Source: Bemisia tabaci
Taxonomy: Eukaryota; Arthropoda; Insecta; Hemiptera; Aleyrodidae
Direction: 5' to 3'
Assembly (NCBI RefSeq): GCF_918797505.1
Contig: NC_092802.1
Span: 20,729,883-20,793,882 of the forward strand
DNA: 64,000 bases
Below, piece after piece: positions 21,501 to 32,970 of this stretch. The notes below the pieces were generated by a model. It was not told the DNA's origin. It did no database searches and saw nothing but the letters and a program-made list of their open reading frames with translations. Each line of letters begins with the position of its first letter. The first letter of the stretch is position 1. Both the position numbers and the translations under genes were made by a program.

Positions 21501-23824
21501 GATAAAGAAAAGGATATACTTTTGATGCCAATTTAGGCTGTGGTTCTTAAATATATGATTATTCCATAAAAATTCAAAATGGTAGTTTGTGTTGGATTCT
21601 AGGGGTGCATGCAATCCACGAATCGCAAAATCAGTGAAGAAATTTTTATTGGAAACGAGAAACGGCACCAGCAATTAATTTCCTTCAAAGAGGAAATACA
21701 CCTGTGGATGGTGAGAAACGTGAGAAAATACACTCAAGTGAGGAGATTTTAAAAGTGAATAGCAGAAAAAAAAAGAGGCGGGGTGTCTTTACTTTGAAAA
21801 ATTTGGAAGAGTGAGGAAATTCTTTGGAGGCGATGGAGGAAAAAATCCCGGATCGCATGAAATGGTGTCGGAGATGGCACTTGTTTGCACCCCTGATGAA
21901 CTGCGCCAAAACAGCATAAAATACGGCTGAATTGTCATGCTATAAATTTTATACATCTTTCTGAATTCTGTTTTTTGAGAATCTTTGACACAACTAATTA
22001 TCGTTAAGTACCTAAGTGTCATACCTAAATTTTGCATGGAAAAAGTTGCTGAAATGAGATTTCTGGTACACCCTTAAAAACAAGGATAGTGTAAAAGGGA
22101 ATTGGATGTATTTCGACCAAACGGAACTATGTGCATTGAAACATGAGCCTTGAGACCCATAAGAATATATGCATAACAGAGCTTACGTCATAATGCACAT
22201 AGTTCCATTTGTCAGAAATACGTGTAATTCATAAATGACTCACCTCATTCTGTTCTTCATCGGCTGATCTAGAATCGGAGTCCTCAACAATGATATCACT
22301 TTCTTCGCTTCCTTCACTTCCCATGTCGATTTCTTCACAGCCTTCTTGCACTGTCATGCACTCGCTTCTTGTCATTTCTTGACCGAAAAAACCATGATGG
22401 TTGCTCATCGAACAATCTCCAATTTTCTTCATTGCATTGAACTCATCAATCTTCAGCTCAACATTTTTGGCACAAGGATGCTTGATCTTGGCAGAGCCTT
22501 CATGTACTTCAGAAATAGCTGGCGGATAGTCATTCTTCGAGAAATGGTAAGGAAACTTGCTCAGATCGACTGAGTATGGGGCCGAGCTGCTGATGCATGG
22601 AATATTATATTCATAATCTGAGAACTCTGTATTCACAGCAAGTTGACTGAAATTGAGCTTACTTTTAGTAGAGTCACACTTTGCTTTATTCTCAAGATCT
22701 GCTTTCAAACAATCGGCCAATTTTACATTCAGATCAGCGATTGGTGGCTCAAAGTGGAGAAGATTATTGGTAGGCGAGATCTGATCAGGATATTTTCCAG
22801 TCTGATTAATATTAGAGATGTTCAGCCAAGGGTCGAGAGATGAAAGACACTTGGAGTAATTACCCAGTTCTTTGCAGTTTCGCGATAAAGACTCCACGGA
22901 ATTCGGCGAACACAACCCGATGTTTTCCAACATACTCAGCCTACTATTACTGAAGTTTCGATCATAGTAGTTGCGATTATCTGCTAACCATGGAATTCCA
23001 TTGTCGAACGGAGAGTAGTTCCCACATGCTGAGTTACTGTAGGACGACAAAATTGCATTAGGCTGGGTGGACATTGGATCAGGCATGAGCAAATTCACTG
23101 GCAAAGCACTAAGATTGAAATTCTGGCCTAGACTTAAACCAGGCGATGATGAACTTAAAACAGGAATATTCACATTCTGATGCAGCAAATTCGGGTTCAC
23201 ACCTTGGGCAAGAACTGACGGTATGCCGCTTTCCAACTGCTGACAGAGCGAAATTCCAGAGCTGGAAAACTCTCCGGACGAGTTGATATCGGATTGACTT
23301 GCAGCAGAGTTCATCAGGTTTACAATTATATGCTGATTAGAATTGGCTAAGCTGGGACCAGTAGGGTTCATCTGGTCACTCAAGCTCATCTGATTATGAG
23401 ATTCGCTAGAGCTGACTTGAGTTGTTGAGTTCGGATTTTCACAGGTACCAATTTGATGGGTGCTTGAAAGATGAGGCTGACCATTGTTTGAAGATGAAGC
23501 TGAACTAGTCTCTTGACAAACAGGATGTAATAACTGCCCGGCGTCATTGAAGTTAGGGGCAGCGCATGGAATGATGCATGAAGCCTGCGGTTTCGCATCA
23601 CTCGCGTTCAGGTCTGAACAAGCTCTCAAGTGAGAGGCGCATGGTTGAAGTATCGGCATATTCTGGTGACTGAGTTCTGAGGGTTCAAGGCCTTCAACAT
23701 GTTCTTCGATGAGTTGTGAGCTGGCTGTGTTGGAAATTGCTGACCGAAGGGGATTGGGCGCTGGAGCATTGCTTCCGTGGGTGGAGTGAGCCTCACAACT
23801 AATCCTCCCGGCATTGCCGTTCAT
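11482..23824 (-). CDS. ZAD-type C2H2 zinc-finger protein, whole gene model (3 coding exons)
   Basis: Spliced model: 23824-22244, 21417-20869 and 12519-11482. All junctions are GT-AG and phase 0, and the frame closes at a TGA to give about 1055 residues. Residues 1-527 are Ser/Asn/Pro-rich and low in complexity. Residues ~555-635 carry a ZAD-like Cys4 pattern (C556-x2-C559, C612-x2-C615) followed by a helix-like charged segment. Residues ~770-1014 form nine C2H2 fingers and the tail is basic. In insects, ZAD proteins are mostly nuclear DNA-binding regulators in which the ZAD mediates dimerisation; that role is inferred here from the family. The ZAD is normally at the N-terminus, so the long leader is unusual. 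The start ATG is chosen because an in-frame TGA lies four codons upstream. Joining across the 8.35-kb repeat-filled intron is inferred from matching phases and domain logic. Two adjacent genes remain possible. Confidence 0.7.
12577..12990. mobile_element. CACTGA-family element (414 bp), copy 1
   Basis: Ends CACTGAAAAAAAA and TTTTTTTTTTCAGTG, flanked by AA. The interior consists largely of variants of GGTAAAATTACC and GGTAATTTTACC plus TCTCGGTAA. Close copies of 414 and 415 bp are at 51710 and 61576. The short duplications fit EnSpm/CACTA-like ends (inference). Confidence 0.85.
13194..13862. mobile_element. Foldback element (~670 bp), copy 1
   Basis: Arms ~13194-13500 and ~13540-13862 are inverted copies, from GGTACCTTACTGCCGTGATAG outside to TATTTGCTCCCTATCTTTGC inside. 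The inner part is shared with 15601-16104. A C-run precedes it at 13110-13123. Confidence 0.82.
14106..14348. mobile_element. CACAGTGGATCGAGTCAA-family element, copy 2
   Basis: Ends GCGCACAGTGGATCGAGTCA and the complement of GACTCGTTCCACTGTGCG, same family as 9612-9851. Interior AT-rich. Confidence 0.72.
15601..16104. mobile_element. Foldback element (504 bp), copy 2
   Basis: Begins TGGAGATGTTGCATGTGTGA and ends with the near complement. Inserted in a tandem-array unit between CCTTGAA and TTTTCCATCGG, whose uninterrupted form is seen at ~19783-19800. Same family as 13194-13862. Confidence 0.82.
16854..17084. mobile_element. CACTGG-family palindromic element, copy a
   Basis: 231 bp, almost a perfect palindrome. 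Ends CACTGGAAAAAAAAACACAT and the complement. Both strands carry the same frame (SRLLKTLTRKNTLDSI), a symmetry effect rather than a gene. It sits in a tandem-array unit. Confidence 0.85.
18150..18868. other. Unrelated ~720-bp insert in the tandem array
   Basis: Array sequence stops at CAAATCGCGGTAAGTGC and resumes at CATGCGCGACATTTCC. Between them is non-array DNA, including GC-richer blocks (for example CGTTACGCGGGTTCCTCCCC). No inverted ends are seen; GGTAAGTGC and GGTCACTAC at the edges might be a decayed duplication. It could be a truncated retroelement, but I cannot name it. Confidence 0.45.
20869..21417 (-). CDS. ZAD zinc-finger gene, coding exon 2 (ZAD module)
   Basis: 183 codons between acceptor TTTCATTTTAG|ATTTCTG and donor GAG|GTTAGT, phase 0 on both sides. 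It contains RCFICDL and, 52 residues later, LCCRCF followed by a Leu/Glu/Lys-rich helix. This matches the ZAD layout of two CxxC pairs that together bind one zinc. The second half is acidic and Asn-rich and acts as a linker to the fingers. Coding potential is good and both splice sites are clear. Assignment as a ZAD rests on spacing and neighbours rather than on a profile search. Confidence 0.72.
22100..22228. mobile_element. GGAACTATGTGCAT-family short inverted-repeat element
   Basis: Ends ATTGGATGTATTTCGACC and a near complement enclose GGAACTATGTGCAT and its inverse. A shorter palindromic relative is at 58819-58902. It lies about 13 bp from the donor of ZAD-gene exon 1. Confidence 0.65.
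22244..23824 (-). CDS. ZAD zinc-finger gene, coding exon 1 (Ser/Asn-rich leader)
   Basis: Open for 527 codons from ATG at 23824 to the donor GAG|GTGAGT, with the GT at 22243-22242. The product begins MNGNAGRISCEAHSTHGS and is rich in Ser, Asn, Gln and Pro, with no domain I recognise. An acidic Glu/Asp/Ser stretch lies at its C-terminal end, just before the ZAD exon, and could be an activation or interaction region (inference). The lack of any other long ORF in this area, and the in-frame continuation into exon 2, support real coding. A small inverted-repeat element sits about 13 bp inside the intron beyond the donor. Confidence 0.75.
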
Positions 23825-24470
23825 AGTCCCCTTTCAAGATTTGCTTATGAAATCGAAGTCAAAGAAGGTAACGACAAATGAGAGAGAAGCGAGAAACTGG
23901 AGATGTTAGCTTGGGATCGAGAGGCCGCCATGAGGTCCATCCTCGTTAGATGGAGAGATGAGAAGTTGGCGAGCAGGGTATGGAAAGCTAGATTGAATTG
24001 TAGCAACTTACATGAGGGCACCAGAAACACACAGTTTTATCAATCATATCAGATGGAAGCTGTGTGAGGGCATGATTCTAGAAGAAACTGGAGAAACAGA
24101 GAAAAAGTAATTCAGTGTACGCACCGCACATAACCAACAAATGAAAATGAACAAACCTCTTTGGAACAAACTGTGAAGCGGAAACGGATGAACACAGCGG
24201 ACGCGGAAACGGCAGAAACCCGCGCCCGCGATTTTGCCTTTTCCGGTGGTAATTTAAATTAAGGCGGGCTAATTCAAATCGACGGAGAAATTCTTGTTGA
24301 GCGTCTACTTCCCCGGAACTCACAATCAGTTGACGGTTCTGCAAACACCTGCTTGGATTTTGTTTCAAAGATCCTAGGTATTTGTTGAACAAAGGGGACA
24401 TCAAATTTCGATGTTGAAACCACGTAGCGCAGTTTGCGACGTTGCAGATGATTTTTGAATGGAGAACTAC
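23825..24470 (-). other. Region upstream of the ZAD gene (likely 5' UTR or promoter area)
   Basis: The DNA immediately upstream of the ATG (minus strand) has an in-frame stop and no clear further coding exon. A CpG-richer patch at 24180-24260 may be part of the promoter. Short ORFs here have no recognisable similarity. No TATA or initiator can be assigned. Confidence 0.35.
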
Positions 24471-24472
24471 CC

Positions 24473-25411
24473 AGGGCCGGATACATGGGCCGTGGCCTAT
24501 GGCGGCAAATTTAGGGGGCGGCAAATTTTGCAATTTTTTTAAATGTAGGTAAAAAAAAATCGGATTCAGAAAAAAAAATTATCCATGAGAAAAAGGGACA
24601 AAATCTCTTTTTCCTGAGAGTACCTATGGTAATTTCTAATTTTGTCGTTTTTCGGTGATAGGTACAAGAGACAGCATCTTTAATAGGTATTAATGCACAA
24701 CTACGTATCTCGTTTGCGGTGTTTGAAAATCTCCACCTCTTTATAATTTTGTTTAAAAGGAAAACAAATTGATATCATTCTTTGAAGTTGTTGCAGAATT
24801 TTCTTCGCACAGACAGGGCCGGATTTACTTCCTTACCGCCAATGGGCCGCCTATATTTTGCCGCCCCCTCCTCATTCGGTCTGAAACATCAGTAAATAAA
24901 AACTATCAAGTGAACGTGCCGGTGAGGGAGGGGTGCACTTACGCGTTTACTCGTGTTGAACGTTGGTTGAACGCATTTTTTGCGAAAGCCCTGTCAACAC
25001 TACTAGAAAAAGTTCACGGAACTTTGCGCGGAAGTTAAGTTTCGTAAACCTATCTCTGTGTGGACAAGGGTTTCCATTTTAAAGAAATGAACGTAAAAAT
25101 TATGCAAGAACAAACATTAATGTGGTTTAATAATTTTAACTTCCGCCGCCGAGATCTCCTCCTTTTCATATTAAGTCCTCGACATCCTTGCTCTCTGCGC
25201 CGCGCCGTTCCAGGCCAAATCGCGTGTTTGGTTTCTCTCTTAACTCGACTAACTATACTCTCAGGAAATGAGAGATTTTGTCGCCTTTTCTCGATTGTAA
25301 TTTTTTTTTTTTCTAAATCCAATTTTTTTTATACCTACATTTAAAAACATTACAAAATTTGCCGCCATGGGCTGCAGCCCATGTGGCCAACCCCCTAAAT
25401 CCGGCCCTGTC
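24473..25411. mobile_element. hAT-like element(s) with CAGGGCCGGAT ends
   Basis: Left end CAGGGCCGGATACATGGG with GGCGGCAAATTT, and right end (GGCCAACC)CCCTAAATCCGGCCCTG, are inverted over ~90 bp. A second left-type end (CAGGGCCGGATTTACTTCC) occurs internally at 24816, so this is a composite or nested pair. No matching 8-bp duplication was found at the outer borders. Confidence 0.65.
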
Positions 25412-26109
25412 ATCCACTATAGTTATTGCTGTTCCTACAGGAATTAACATTTTTGGCTGGCTACTTTGGGTGGAATGAAACCTAGTAAGTTTAGTCCTCT
25501 TGTTCTTTGATTTACAGGGTTTCTATTTTTGTTTACTATGGGCGGCGTAACTGGAATTATTTTGGATGATTCGTCTGTTGAAAAATAATGGTGGGAAAAC
25601 AATAACTAAGCATTCTAACTGATGCTGCTGCACAGTCTCCTTCTACTGTCAAAGAAATGTGTTAGATTTTTAGCAGAATATATATTTACAGGAACCATTC
25701 AGTTCTGTTTTCACTTACCATATCAGCTTTATTGTTGGATGGACAAGTTTTTTTCAGTCTCAGTTAACTGAGGAAAATTTTTAAAATGTATAAAATGAGG
25801 GGTGGATTGGCCGTTACTACAGGTAAGTTTGATCAAGAGTCACCTACACCTTGTTAAAACAAGAAAATATTTTGCCTCTTGCGAGTAATGAGAAGAGATG
25901 TATAGATGCTATGGCCTGGAAATTGAGGCGCACCAAAATTTTTTGAAACCATTCAAGTGCTTCTCCCTAAGATTGTTATGAGGAAAATTAAATTTTTCTC
26001 AAGAGAAATCAGATATTTTTCGTGGTGGATTGTGACCAAACTTGAGTGTGTTAATATCTCTTTGAAATATACAGGAGACAATTAAATTTTTGTAGGCAGT
26101 TGCCACTAT

Positions 26110-26430
26110 GCCGCTTATGCGCAAGTAGGTAAATCTATCCCTGGTGGCTGAAGTGAAAAATTCTCATCAACATCAGTACCAAATGTAAATATATGATGGC
26201 CTCAAAAAATAAAACCCAAAATACCAATAGTTAATATAGCATGAATCATCCTCAATCTCCTAAATACCTCAAGTTTACCAGCCTACTACTAATTAAATCA
26301 GGCACAATACCAAACCCCGGCAAAATCAATACATAAACTTCCGGGTGCCCAAAAAATCAAAATAAATGTTGAAACAAGACAGGGTCTTCTCCTCCCAAGA
26401 GATTATAAAGAGATCCTACAAAGGTAATTG
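26110..26430 (-). pseudogene. Nuclear copy of mitochondrial cox1 (NUMT), frameshifted
   Basis: Read on the minus strand with the invertebrate mitochondrial code (TGA Trp, ATA Met, AGR Ser), it gives [15 protein letters not shown] then LILPGFGIV, and after a one-base shift KLEVFSSLSMIHAMLTIGIL and GFIFWGHHMFTFGTDVD. These are hallmark cox1 segments around the helix-VI HPEVY copper/haem region. A single missing base near the SSS/TGKLEVF junction breaks the frame, and the outer ends are more degraded. With the nuclear code it contains TGA stops. It is a non-functional transfer of about 0.3 kb; boundaries are approximate. Confidence 0.85.
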
Positions 26431-27236
26431 TCCTGCACTTACAGGTTCTCTTGAGACAAGGATATTTGGTTACTCTGCCTCAACCGCATAGTATATGAAG
26501 CCATACCCAAAAAGGCAATCCCTAAATCCAGTACTGATCATGATTCTGTGTCTCTTAATATTATTTTTCTGCATGGGAGTCATACCAGAATAACTTCATG
26601 TGAAGTATGTACCAACTTAGGATCTTGGGGGCAGTGAAACACAAAAAAACAAAGGAATTCATACTGTAAAAGCTTTTTTCTACTGGTAGGTATATTTCAA
26701 TTAATATTTACAAAAATTATTAACAACGTTCAGGACGGAAATAAGAAAAAATAGAGTGAGTACAAATTTAGAGTCTTGCGGTATTAAACCATATCGTTTC
26801 CTCACATTTAACAAGCACTCGAAAATATTTTTTCCATTTGGTAATTTTCTATATTTTGAAAATGCCAGTCAGGATAAGACTTGAATACTGAAAGGCAACT
26901 CAAGATTTCCTTCCATGATACACAAGAGTAGTTTGAAGTGATTACTTCAAGGCAGTATGAAAGCTAAAAATTTCTGTTAAGTCAAAAACAAATAAACATT
27001 TCTGACGAATTTTTGTGGCGAGGTAAGTTTTAAATTTATGGATCTAGGAAGGGAAATGTTTTGAGGTTGGGGTTTTCCTGATCGATTTTAATTGTTGAGT
27101 TGCTTTGGTATTTTTTGTTATACCGATAAATCAATAAATAAGAGGACTTGCACTTAAAACACTATGAACATTTCAGCTTACACCAAAGTTAGGAGCTAAA
27201 TCAAAGAGAAAATTGAATTATAAACAAACAAAATAA

Positions 27237-27455
27237 CTAAAACTTTTCAGATACTAAAGTTCGAACTAAAGCTCTTTCAGATCCATTGCATTGTGTTCCA
27301 AAAACAACTTCAGAACCCAACACAATGGGACCTTCAGGCACAGTTTTATCTTTCTGTTGCACCTTGTTACCTTTCTGTTGCACTTTTCTTTTTAAAACAG
27401 CATCCGCCGCTGGTTTGAACCACAGAGGCTCTGGGATTTCAAAAGTAAGTCCTCC
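27237..27455 (-). CDS. Possible terminal exon or gene fragment, unidentified
   Basis: On the minus strand this stretch is open for ~72 codons and ends at TAG 27239-27237. It reads FEIPEPLWFKPAADAVLKRK and later GPIVLGSEVVFGTQC, ending LVSEKF, with a local repeat KVQQKGN/KVQQKD. The mix of residues looks protein-like, unlike the surrounding AT-rich DNA. A possible acceptor is AAATCCCAG|AGCC, giving a shorter exon from 27430. The same interval is also open on the plus strand, with an acceptor (CTTTTCAG at ~27250) and a perfect donor (AAA|GTAAGT at ~27445), so the coding strand is uncertain. I do not recognise the protein. It could be an alternative 3' exon, a separate small gene or a pseudogene. 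Confidence 0.35.
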   Translation of the reverse strand, partial: GGLTFEIPEPLWFKPAADAVLKRKVQQKGNKVQQKDKTVPEGPIVLGSEVVFGTQCNGSERALVRTLVSEKF

Positions 27456-27529
27456 TTTTCATTAATTAATCAGAAGAGCAAAAAATACCAACGCAAGTCA
27501 ATAGCTTAAATTTCATTTCTATGATGTGA

Positions 27530-27923
27530 ATTGGACTACGTTTTGCAATTGGGAGCCACAATTGGACCGCGCTAAACAGAAAAGAACCAAGCCACATCAG
27601 CTATTTCCAAATTTGATTGGGCAATTTAATATTTTACACGTAAACGGTTGTGGGAATTTTCGTGCTGATTTCAGTGGATTTTCTCCATAGTACGAAGCAA
27701 ATGCCCTGACATTTTCACAAGAATCTACACAAACATTATCTCGTAAAAAATTAAATTGTCCAGTTAGCTTTGGCAATAGCTGATGTGGCTTGCTTCCTTT
27801 CTGTTAAACGCTGTCCAATTGCTGGCTCAGTTTAGAAACGATGTATGTATTAGTTTTCCATACATATAAGGGTTTTTACAGATAAGCCAGAAATATACTT
27901 CCTAGTTGCAAAAATGTAGTCCA
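27530..27923. mobile_element. Short inverted-repeat element with a nested GGACCGCGTTT-family element
   Basis: The outer element (ends TTGGACTACGTTTTGCAATTG and the complement) belongs with 38274-38415, 45428-45566 and 55118-55487. It is interrupted at 27568-27815 by an element with ends GGACCGCGCTAAACAGAAAA, flanked by AATT. The same inner family occurs at 49273-49695. Confidence 0.72.
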
Positions 27924-30748
27924 CTTAAAAAATCAAGTGAGTTTCATTGAGGATAAAAATACATCAATAGTTACAGTTTGAGAACATGTCTTACAAGGCA
28001 AGACTTCAGACTTCTTGCTCCTACCCCATTTCCTAAAGGAAAAGGATCAAATTTAGTTGCTTTAAATTTGAACAAAATATTCTTCAAGTGTAAATGAAGC
28101 TCACAGTAGTTTTCAAGAGACGGGGTTGATTAGTTGTGTACTTAAAAGATAAGATCGGCAGAGTGTTAGTAACACACAAAATTGAGACAAGTTCTTCGGA
28201 GTGTAACAATGAACATTGCAGAGGTCTTGTACGGAAACAAAAAGTATTCATCAAATGGCAGTTAGTATGTTTTTGTACAGTATGGATGTAAAATCAAAAA
28301 CATATAAATTATGATTGAACTTAAATACCTACTTACGGCTAAACTTTATTTACAATAACATGATTTCATCAAAAATAAAAAAGTACCATCATAAACACCT
28401 GATTTCATTGAAATAATTTAATGAGAGTAAATTTTATAGAGATTTTTTAAGACATTAAAGCCAAAAAAGAAGACATCAAGAAGATTAGGAAATGTGACAA
28501 ATATGAAATTTGTAGGTAGCAATAAAGACTTTCCACATCAATGGATAGGTCAAGAAAAAAATTAAGGCACATTAGATGCTAAAATGAATTGACATTTGCA
28601 ACGTAAAATTTTGTTTTAAAAAAAAATGGAGACCCAATAAATAGCTTCAAAATGGACCACAAAACGAGGTAAGAACTAAACGATTAGAAGACGTGTTTCC
28701 TCATCATAGTTACATGCAGAAGACATTAGACATATCGTATACTTCCATCATCAACTCATAGGTAAGAAATTAAGGTTTGCAGTTTACACTACAAACACTC
28801 AATTTCAACTTCCACCTCGCAAAAAAACCATTTTGGATGTAGATCAAATTAACCATTGAAAAGAACCTATAAGTCAGGCAAAAACTTGAGTGCTGTTTAA
28901 CACACATGATCTTTGATCTCTGATCTAATGTATGGCACCTTTGATCTTTTTTTAAAAAAAAAAAAGTCACCACAGGAAAATTCTTTGATTGTAATGAATA
29001 CCAATGTTAGTTCAGTGCTCAATTTAACTAGAGTGGACTGCAACTTTCAAGAGCAAGAGGTCTGAACTGATAAAGACAAAAAACGCTACTTGATCACTTT
29101 TGAGTTGGATTTGAGATAAATTAATGCGTTCATCATATTCTTGGTAAGATTTCAGTATGGAAACATGAATTGTTGTGCTTAGTTTCATGCCTTGTCTGGT
29201 GGTCCACTATACATTGTACCTACTTTGGGCAGATGAAAACCGAGACTATTTGTAGAGAAAGAAGCTCAAATTTAAAGATTGAAGGTAACATCGAGACTTT
29301 AAATCATAGATAAAAATTCCAGAGCACTTCAAATCTGAGCTGGGATGAAAAATGAGAAGTATGCATATGAATCATTCTCACCGAAAGAAAATATGTTTGT
29401 GAACTAACATTTATCATTGTATTCTTGTAGGATTTTACTTTTAAATTCCAGCATCAAGAGAGATTAAACAGTAGCTGCTATTGAATGGAACAGATATAAC
29501 GTTTTTTTTCCAGTCTTTGGACTCAAAATCAGGAAAGAGGCTAAAACGCTGATTTACTATTCAAAAATCAAAACAAAATTTAAAAATATAAAAAACAGAT
29601 TTCTTTCATTTCATATACACACTAGTTTATTTACAAAATTCATTTACTTACTTTACAAAAATACACTTTGTATAGTTTGAAAAAACTGTAATTTTCTTAG
29701 ATTGTCGTGTAAAAATAAATACAAATAGCAAAATAAATAGACTACAAACAATAACGATTCTGTCACGATTTTTCAAATTCTGTTTACGAAGTTTCCGTTT
29801 GCTGGTTTCATGACTAAACAGAAAGAAAAAACGACAAAATCTAATAATTAAATGGCTAGTCACTGACCGGTTCATTGGTTGCCAGGCTATGCAAAAAAAT
29901 CCAAATTAAAAGGAATTGTTCACTAATCCTAGCCTTCTTAAAAGAGAAAAATTCTGTAACCTTGCGGTTCTTCTGCATTTTCTCTCTAAACTTTTACAGC
30001 TTTAAGTTAAGAGGTTAAAACCAGCAGAGTGTTTCATTGATGGTTCTAGTTCAAAACCAAGAGTTTCAAAGGCAAAATTTTATAAATTTCAGCCCGCACT
30101 ATATTTTTTAGAGGAAAAATGACTCATCACTGCAGCTTCAAGTTAGACAGTGAAGCAAAAACAAAAAACTGAGTGAAAATTTCAGATTAAGATTTTAACC
30201 ATTTTTTCTCTAAAAAAAATGTAAGGGCAGAAATTTCAAGACATTGCTATTGGGAAACTCAGTTTTGAAGTTCAGTCATTGAGTTGCAAAACCCTAAATT
30301 GCGAGAGTGTCGTTCAGAAAATTTTGGAAGACTACATTATGGAAATAGCATAGTCCTGATGATTTTCAAGTGTAGCAATTCCCTTTCGAATGTTTCTTTA
30401 AACATAGAAATCAGCAAAATGAATGAAAATTAACGGAATAAGTGAAATTAGTGAAACCAGATCACAAATTAATGAACTTATGGAGAGATGATTTAGAGTT
30501 CAACAAACTCGTAGCTCCTGCTGGTAGCCTCTCGCGAAGGATTCCCTATAGAATGGTAACATTGATTCTGAAAATAGCAAAATTGTGAATGCTTGAATTC
30601 AACTATTCATGCAAAGAGGTGGAAAGTTCCATTTGATATCATCAATCTTCCAATAAAGATCTGAATTTCACCGCCCCAGAGCTTACAGGTCATTACGAGA
30701 TAAGTATGAGCTAAGAGAAAGCTGAATTACCAACAAAGTTAATGAGAA

Positions 30749-31081
30749 TGCCCCACGAGACAAGGTCTGAACTACAGAGAAATGTGGCATGTTTCCCCTT
30801 CAAAATCTTCTGTAGAACACAATTCACACAACCAGAGATTAGGGAAATCAACGTCTGAACACGATATTAACACATATTTTTAGCCTAGATCCAGTGGCAA
30901 CTACATTATGCGAATGATGTCATTCGTATTTTTGTCATACAACCAGTGTTAATTGTAAACACTTGTGTCTTGTTCAGGAGTTGATTTCCAGACTTTTTGT
31001 TGTGTGGTTCGTTCTCCTCTTGAAATTTTGAGGAGAGGACATGTTGAGTTCAGCTTCAATACATTCTTTGGCTGGTGGTCC
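30749..31081. mobile_element. GGACCACTAG-family element, diverged copy
   Basis: Ends CCCCACGAGACAAGGT and TTTGGCTGGTGGTCC with interior ACACAACCAGAGATTAGGG against its inverse resemble the element at 5831-6375. A lone end-like fragment is at 29185-29210. Confidence 0.5.
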
Positions 31082-32796
31082 ATTAAAGATTTTAAGTTTA
31101 AAGAGGATTTCAGCACCAGATGTTGGATCCACTAGTATACCAGCACCAATTGAAAGCTTAAGTCAATGACTACAACTGACACAAATCAAGGATCGCAATT
31201 GATAAGTCTTCATTGACTCAAGCTCTTTGCTTACACCAGTATACTTACACAGGTCTCTGCCACTTTGAGCACAGCTTGAAAACTATGACACGATGGAACA
31301 TTTTGCAAAACATATTTTCTCCTTCGAAGATATTTGAAAGAAGAATTGCTGGTTTTATAATTTCAAAATGTATGATGATTATTTTACATTTGTTTTCACT
31401 GAATTTTCAGTCACACATAAAGATATGTAAAAGAAAGTATCCTGCAATTTATTGATTCGTGTTTTGAGACATTCAACTAAAACGTGTCATTGGCTATTTT
31501 CCCTTATGTGGATTAAATTCTTTACAAATTTGAAGCTCTGAGGAAACTCTGCTTCAGAATTCATAGTTTCCATGAACTCGCAGATTCAACAGAATTTTGA
31601 GCAGTCTGTTACAGGTGAGTAACCACCATTTTGGTAGCCCCTGATTATTGTTTGAATATTGTTTCTGTTTCAAACACATTCTCAGATGAACAATATTATG
31701 AGGGCATACATCTACGAAGAGAAAATAAGTCTAACTTTTGTTGGTACAGACTTCTACCAAGAATTGCATGCAGTCTAACATGTGACTTGTTCATTAAAAC
31801 ATGCTAACTTTCTTTCTGGATTCAGAATATTTTTTGAAAACAAATTGAAGATTAGAGAGCTATTTTGAAGTGAAAATAATACGGCTAAACTCACCAGGGG
31901 AAAAATAGTTTGATACTTATTTTTCTTGTTTAAATGCCGCTTTCCCTGGGCAAAAATCTGGTGGTATCATAGTCTTAATATTTCCAGTATGAAAAAAGTG
32001 ATTAATGAAAAAGAGAACAAACTTGAGCAGTTTTGTTCATTGCATTCCCGTGATAAGTTGCATTCTTTTTTTTTGCCTGTGATTTACTGTGTAAAATAGT
32101 TAAAGGTTGAGGCATGCAGCCTGTGAAAATAAAATCCATGTATGAAAGAAATAATGAGTTGTTGGACTCACATCAATTTGATTTTACCAGTAATTTGTGT
32201 TCATAAATAGATAAAAAAAGCAAACGAGGTCCATCTACATAAAAAGTTTGGAAGGAAAACCTACTTATTTTAGCAATGGATATTATGGTAGGTAACAATT
32301 TTAGTTTGGAGGGTAGATTTGATTTAGCTCCATTGTTGTCTCCAGACCAAAAGCTGACAGGACATGGCTTTACTTTAGGCTCCTAAGAATTTGCAATACA
32401 AATGGACTGGTTTCCCAGAGCATTGTTCTGATGAGTGTTGCACTGCACAAAAGAGCTTAATCTTCAGGAAAATTCAAACGTCCAGCCAGCAGTGATGAGA
32501 GAGAGACTCTTTGTAGAGTATTGAGAAGTTTTTGGAAACTATGATTCAGCAGTCTTCAGATTTCGCTTATCTCTTCTAACACTTTCATACCCCTGTTTGA
32601 TACAAATTGTCAATGAGAATACTAAAATAGATAGTTCTTCCTTGCAAACCTCCAATTGAGATTTACTTCTCTCATGTAGATGCATCGAAATTCACCCCCT
32701 GAAATGTGGATTCTCTGGACATACATCAACTGAAAGGTTTGAAACATATCAATGGCCAAGGTTCAAAACTTTGTACCTCTGTTTACGAAGTTACAG

Positions 32797-32970
32797 ACTT
32801 CCTGTCATACTTTATTTTTCCCCTGAAAAACTAGTCAACGTAACTTCTTGAAAACTAATTTAATTTTTCTTTACTGTTAGCAGAATATAATGTATACATT
32901 CCAAGCTATGAGGTTGACTTGTTTCTCAGGGAAAAAGTAATATAAGAGCGGAAATATTGAAACACCGCAA
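32797..32970 (+). repeat. Dispersed repeat fragment
   Basis: Shares CTTCCTGTC-ACTTTAT, GAAAACTAG, TTAGCAGAATAT and GGTTGACTTGTTT in order with 63070-63250, and in reverse with 58610-58760. Family unknown. Confidence 0.5.

Noticed and set aside
24078..24533. 151-codon minus-strand frame upstream of the ZAD gene
   Set aside because: Runs into a hAT-like terminal repeat and has no domain; likely chance.
26440..26640. Possible extension of the NUMT toward the right
   Set aside because: Some words look mitochondrial, but I could not read a consistent mitochondrial gene, so the feature was kept to the recognisable cox1 part.
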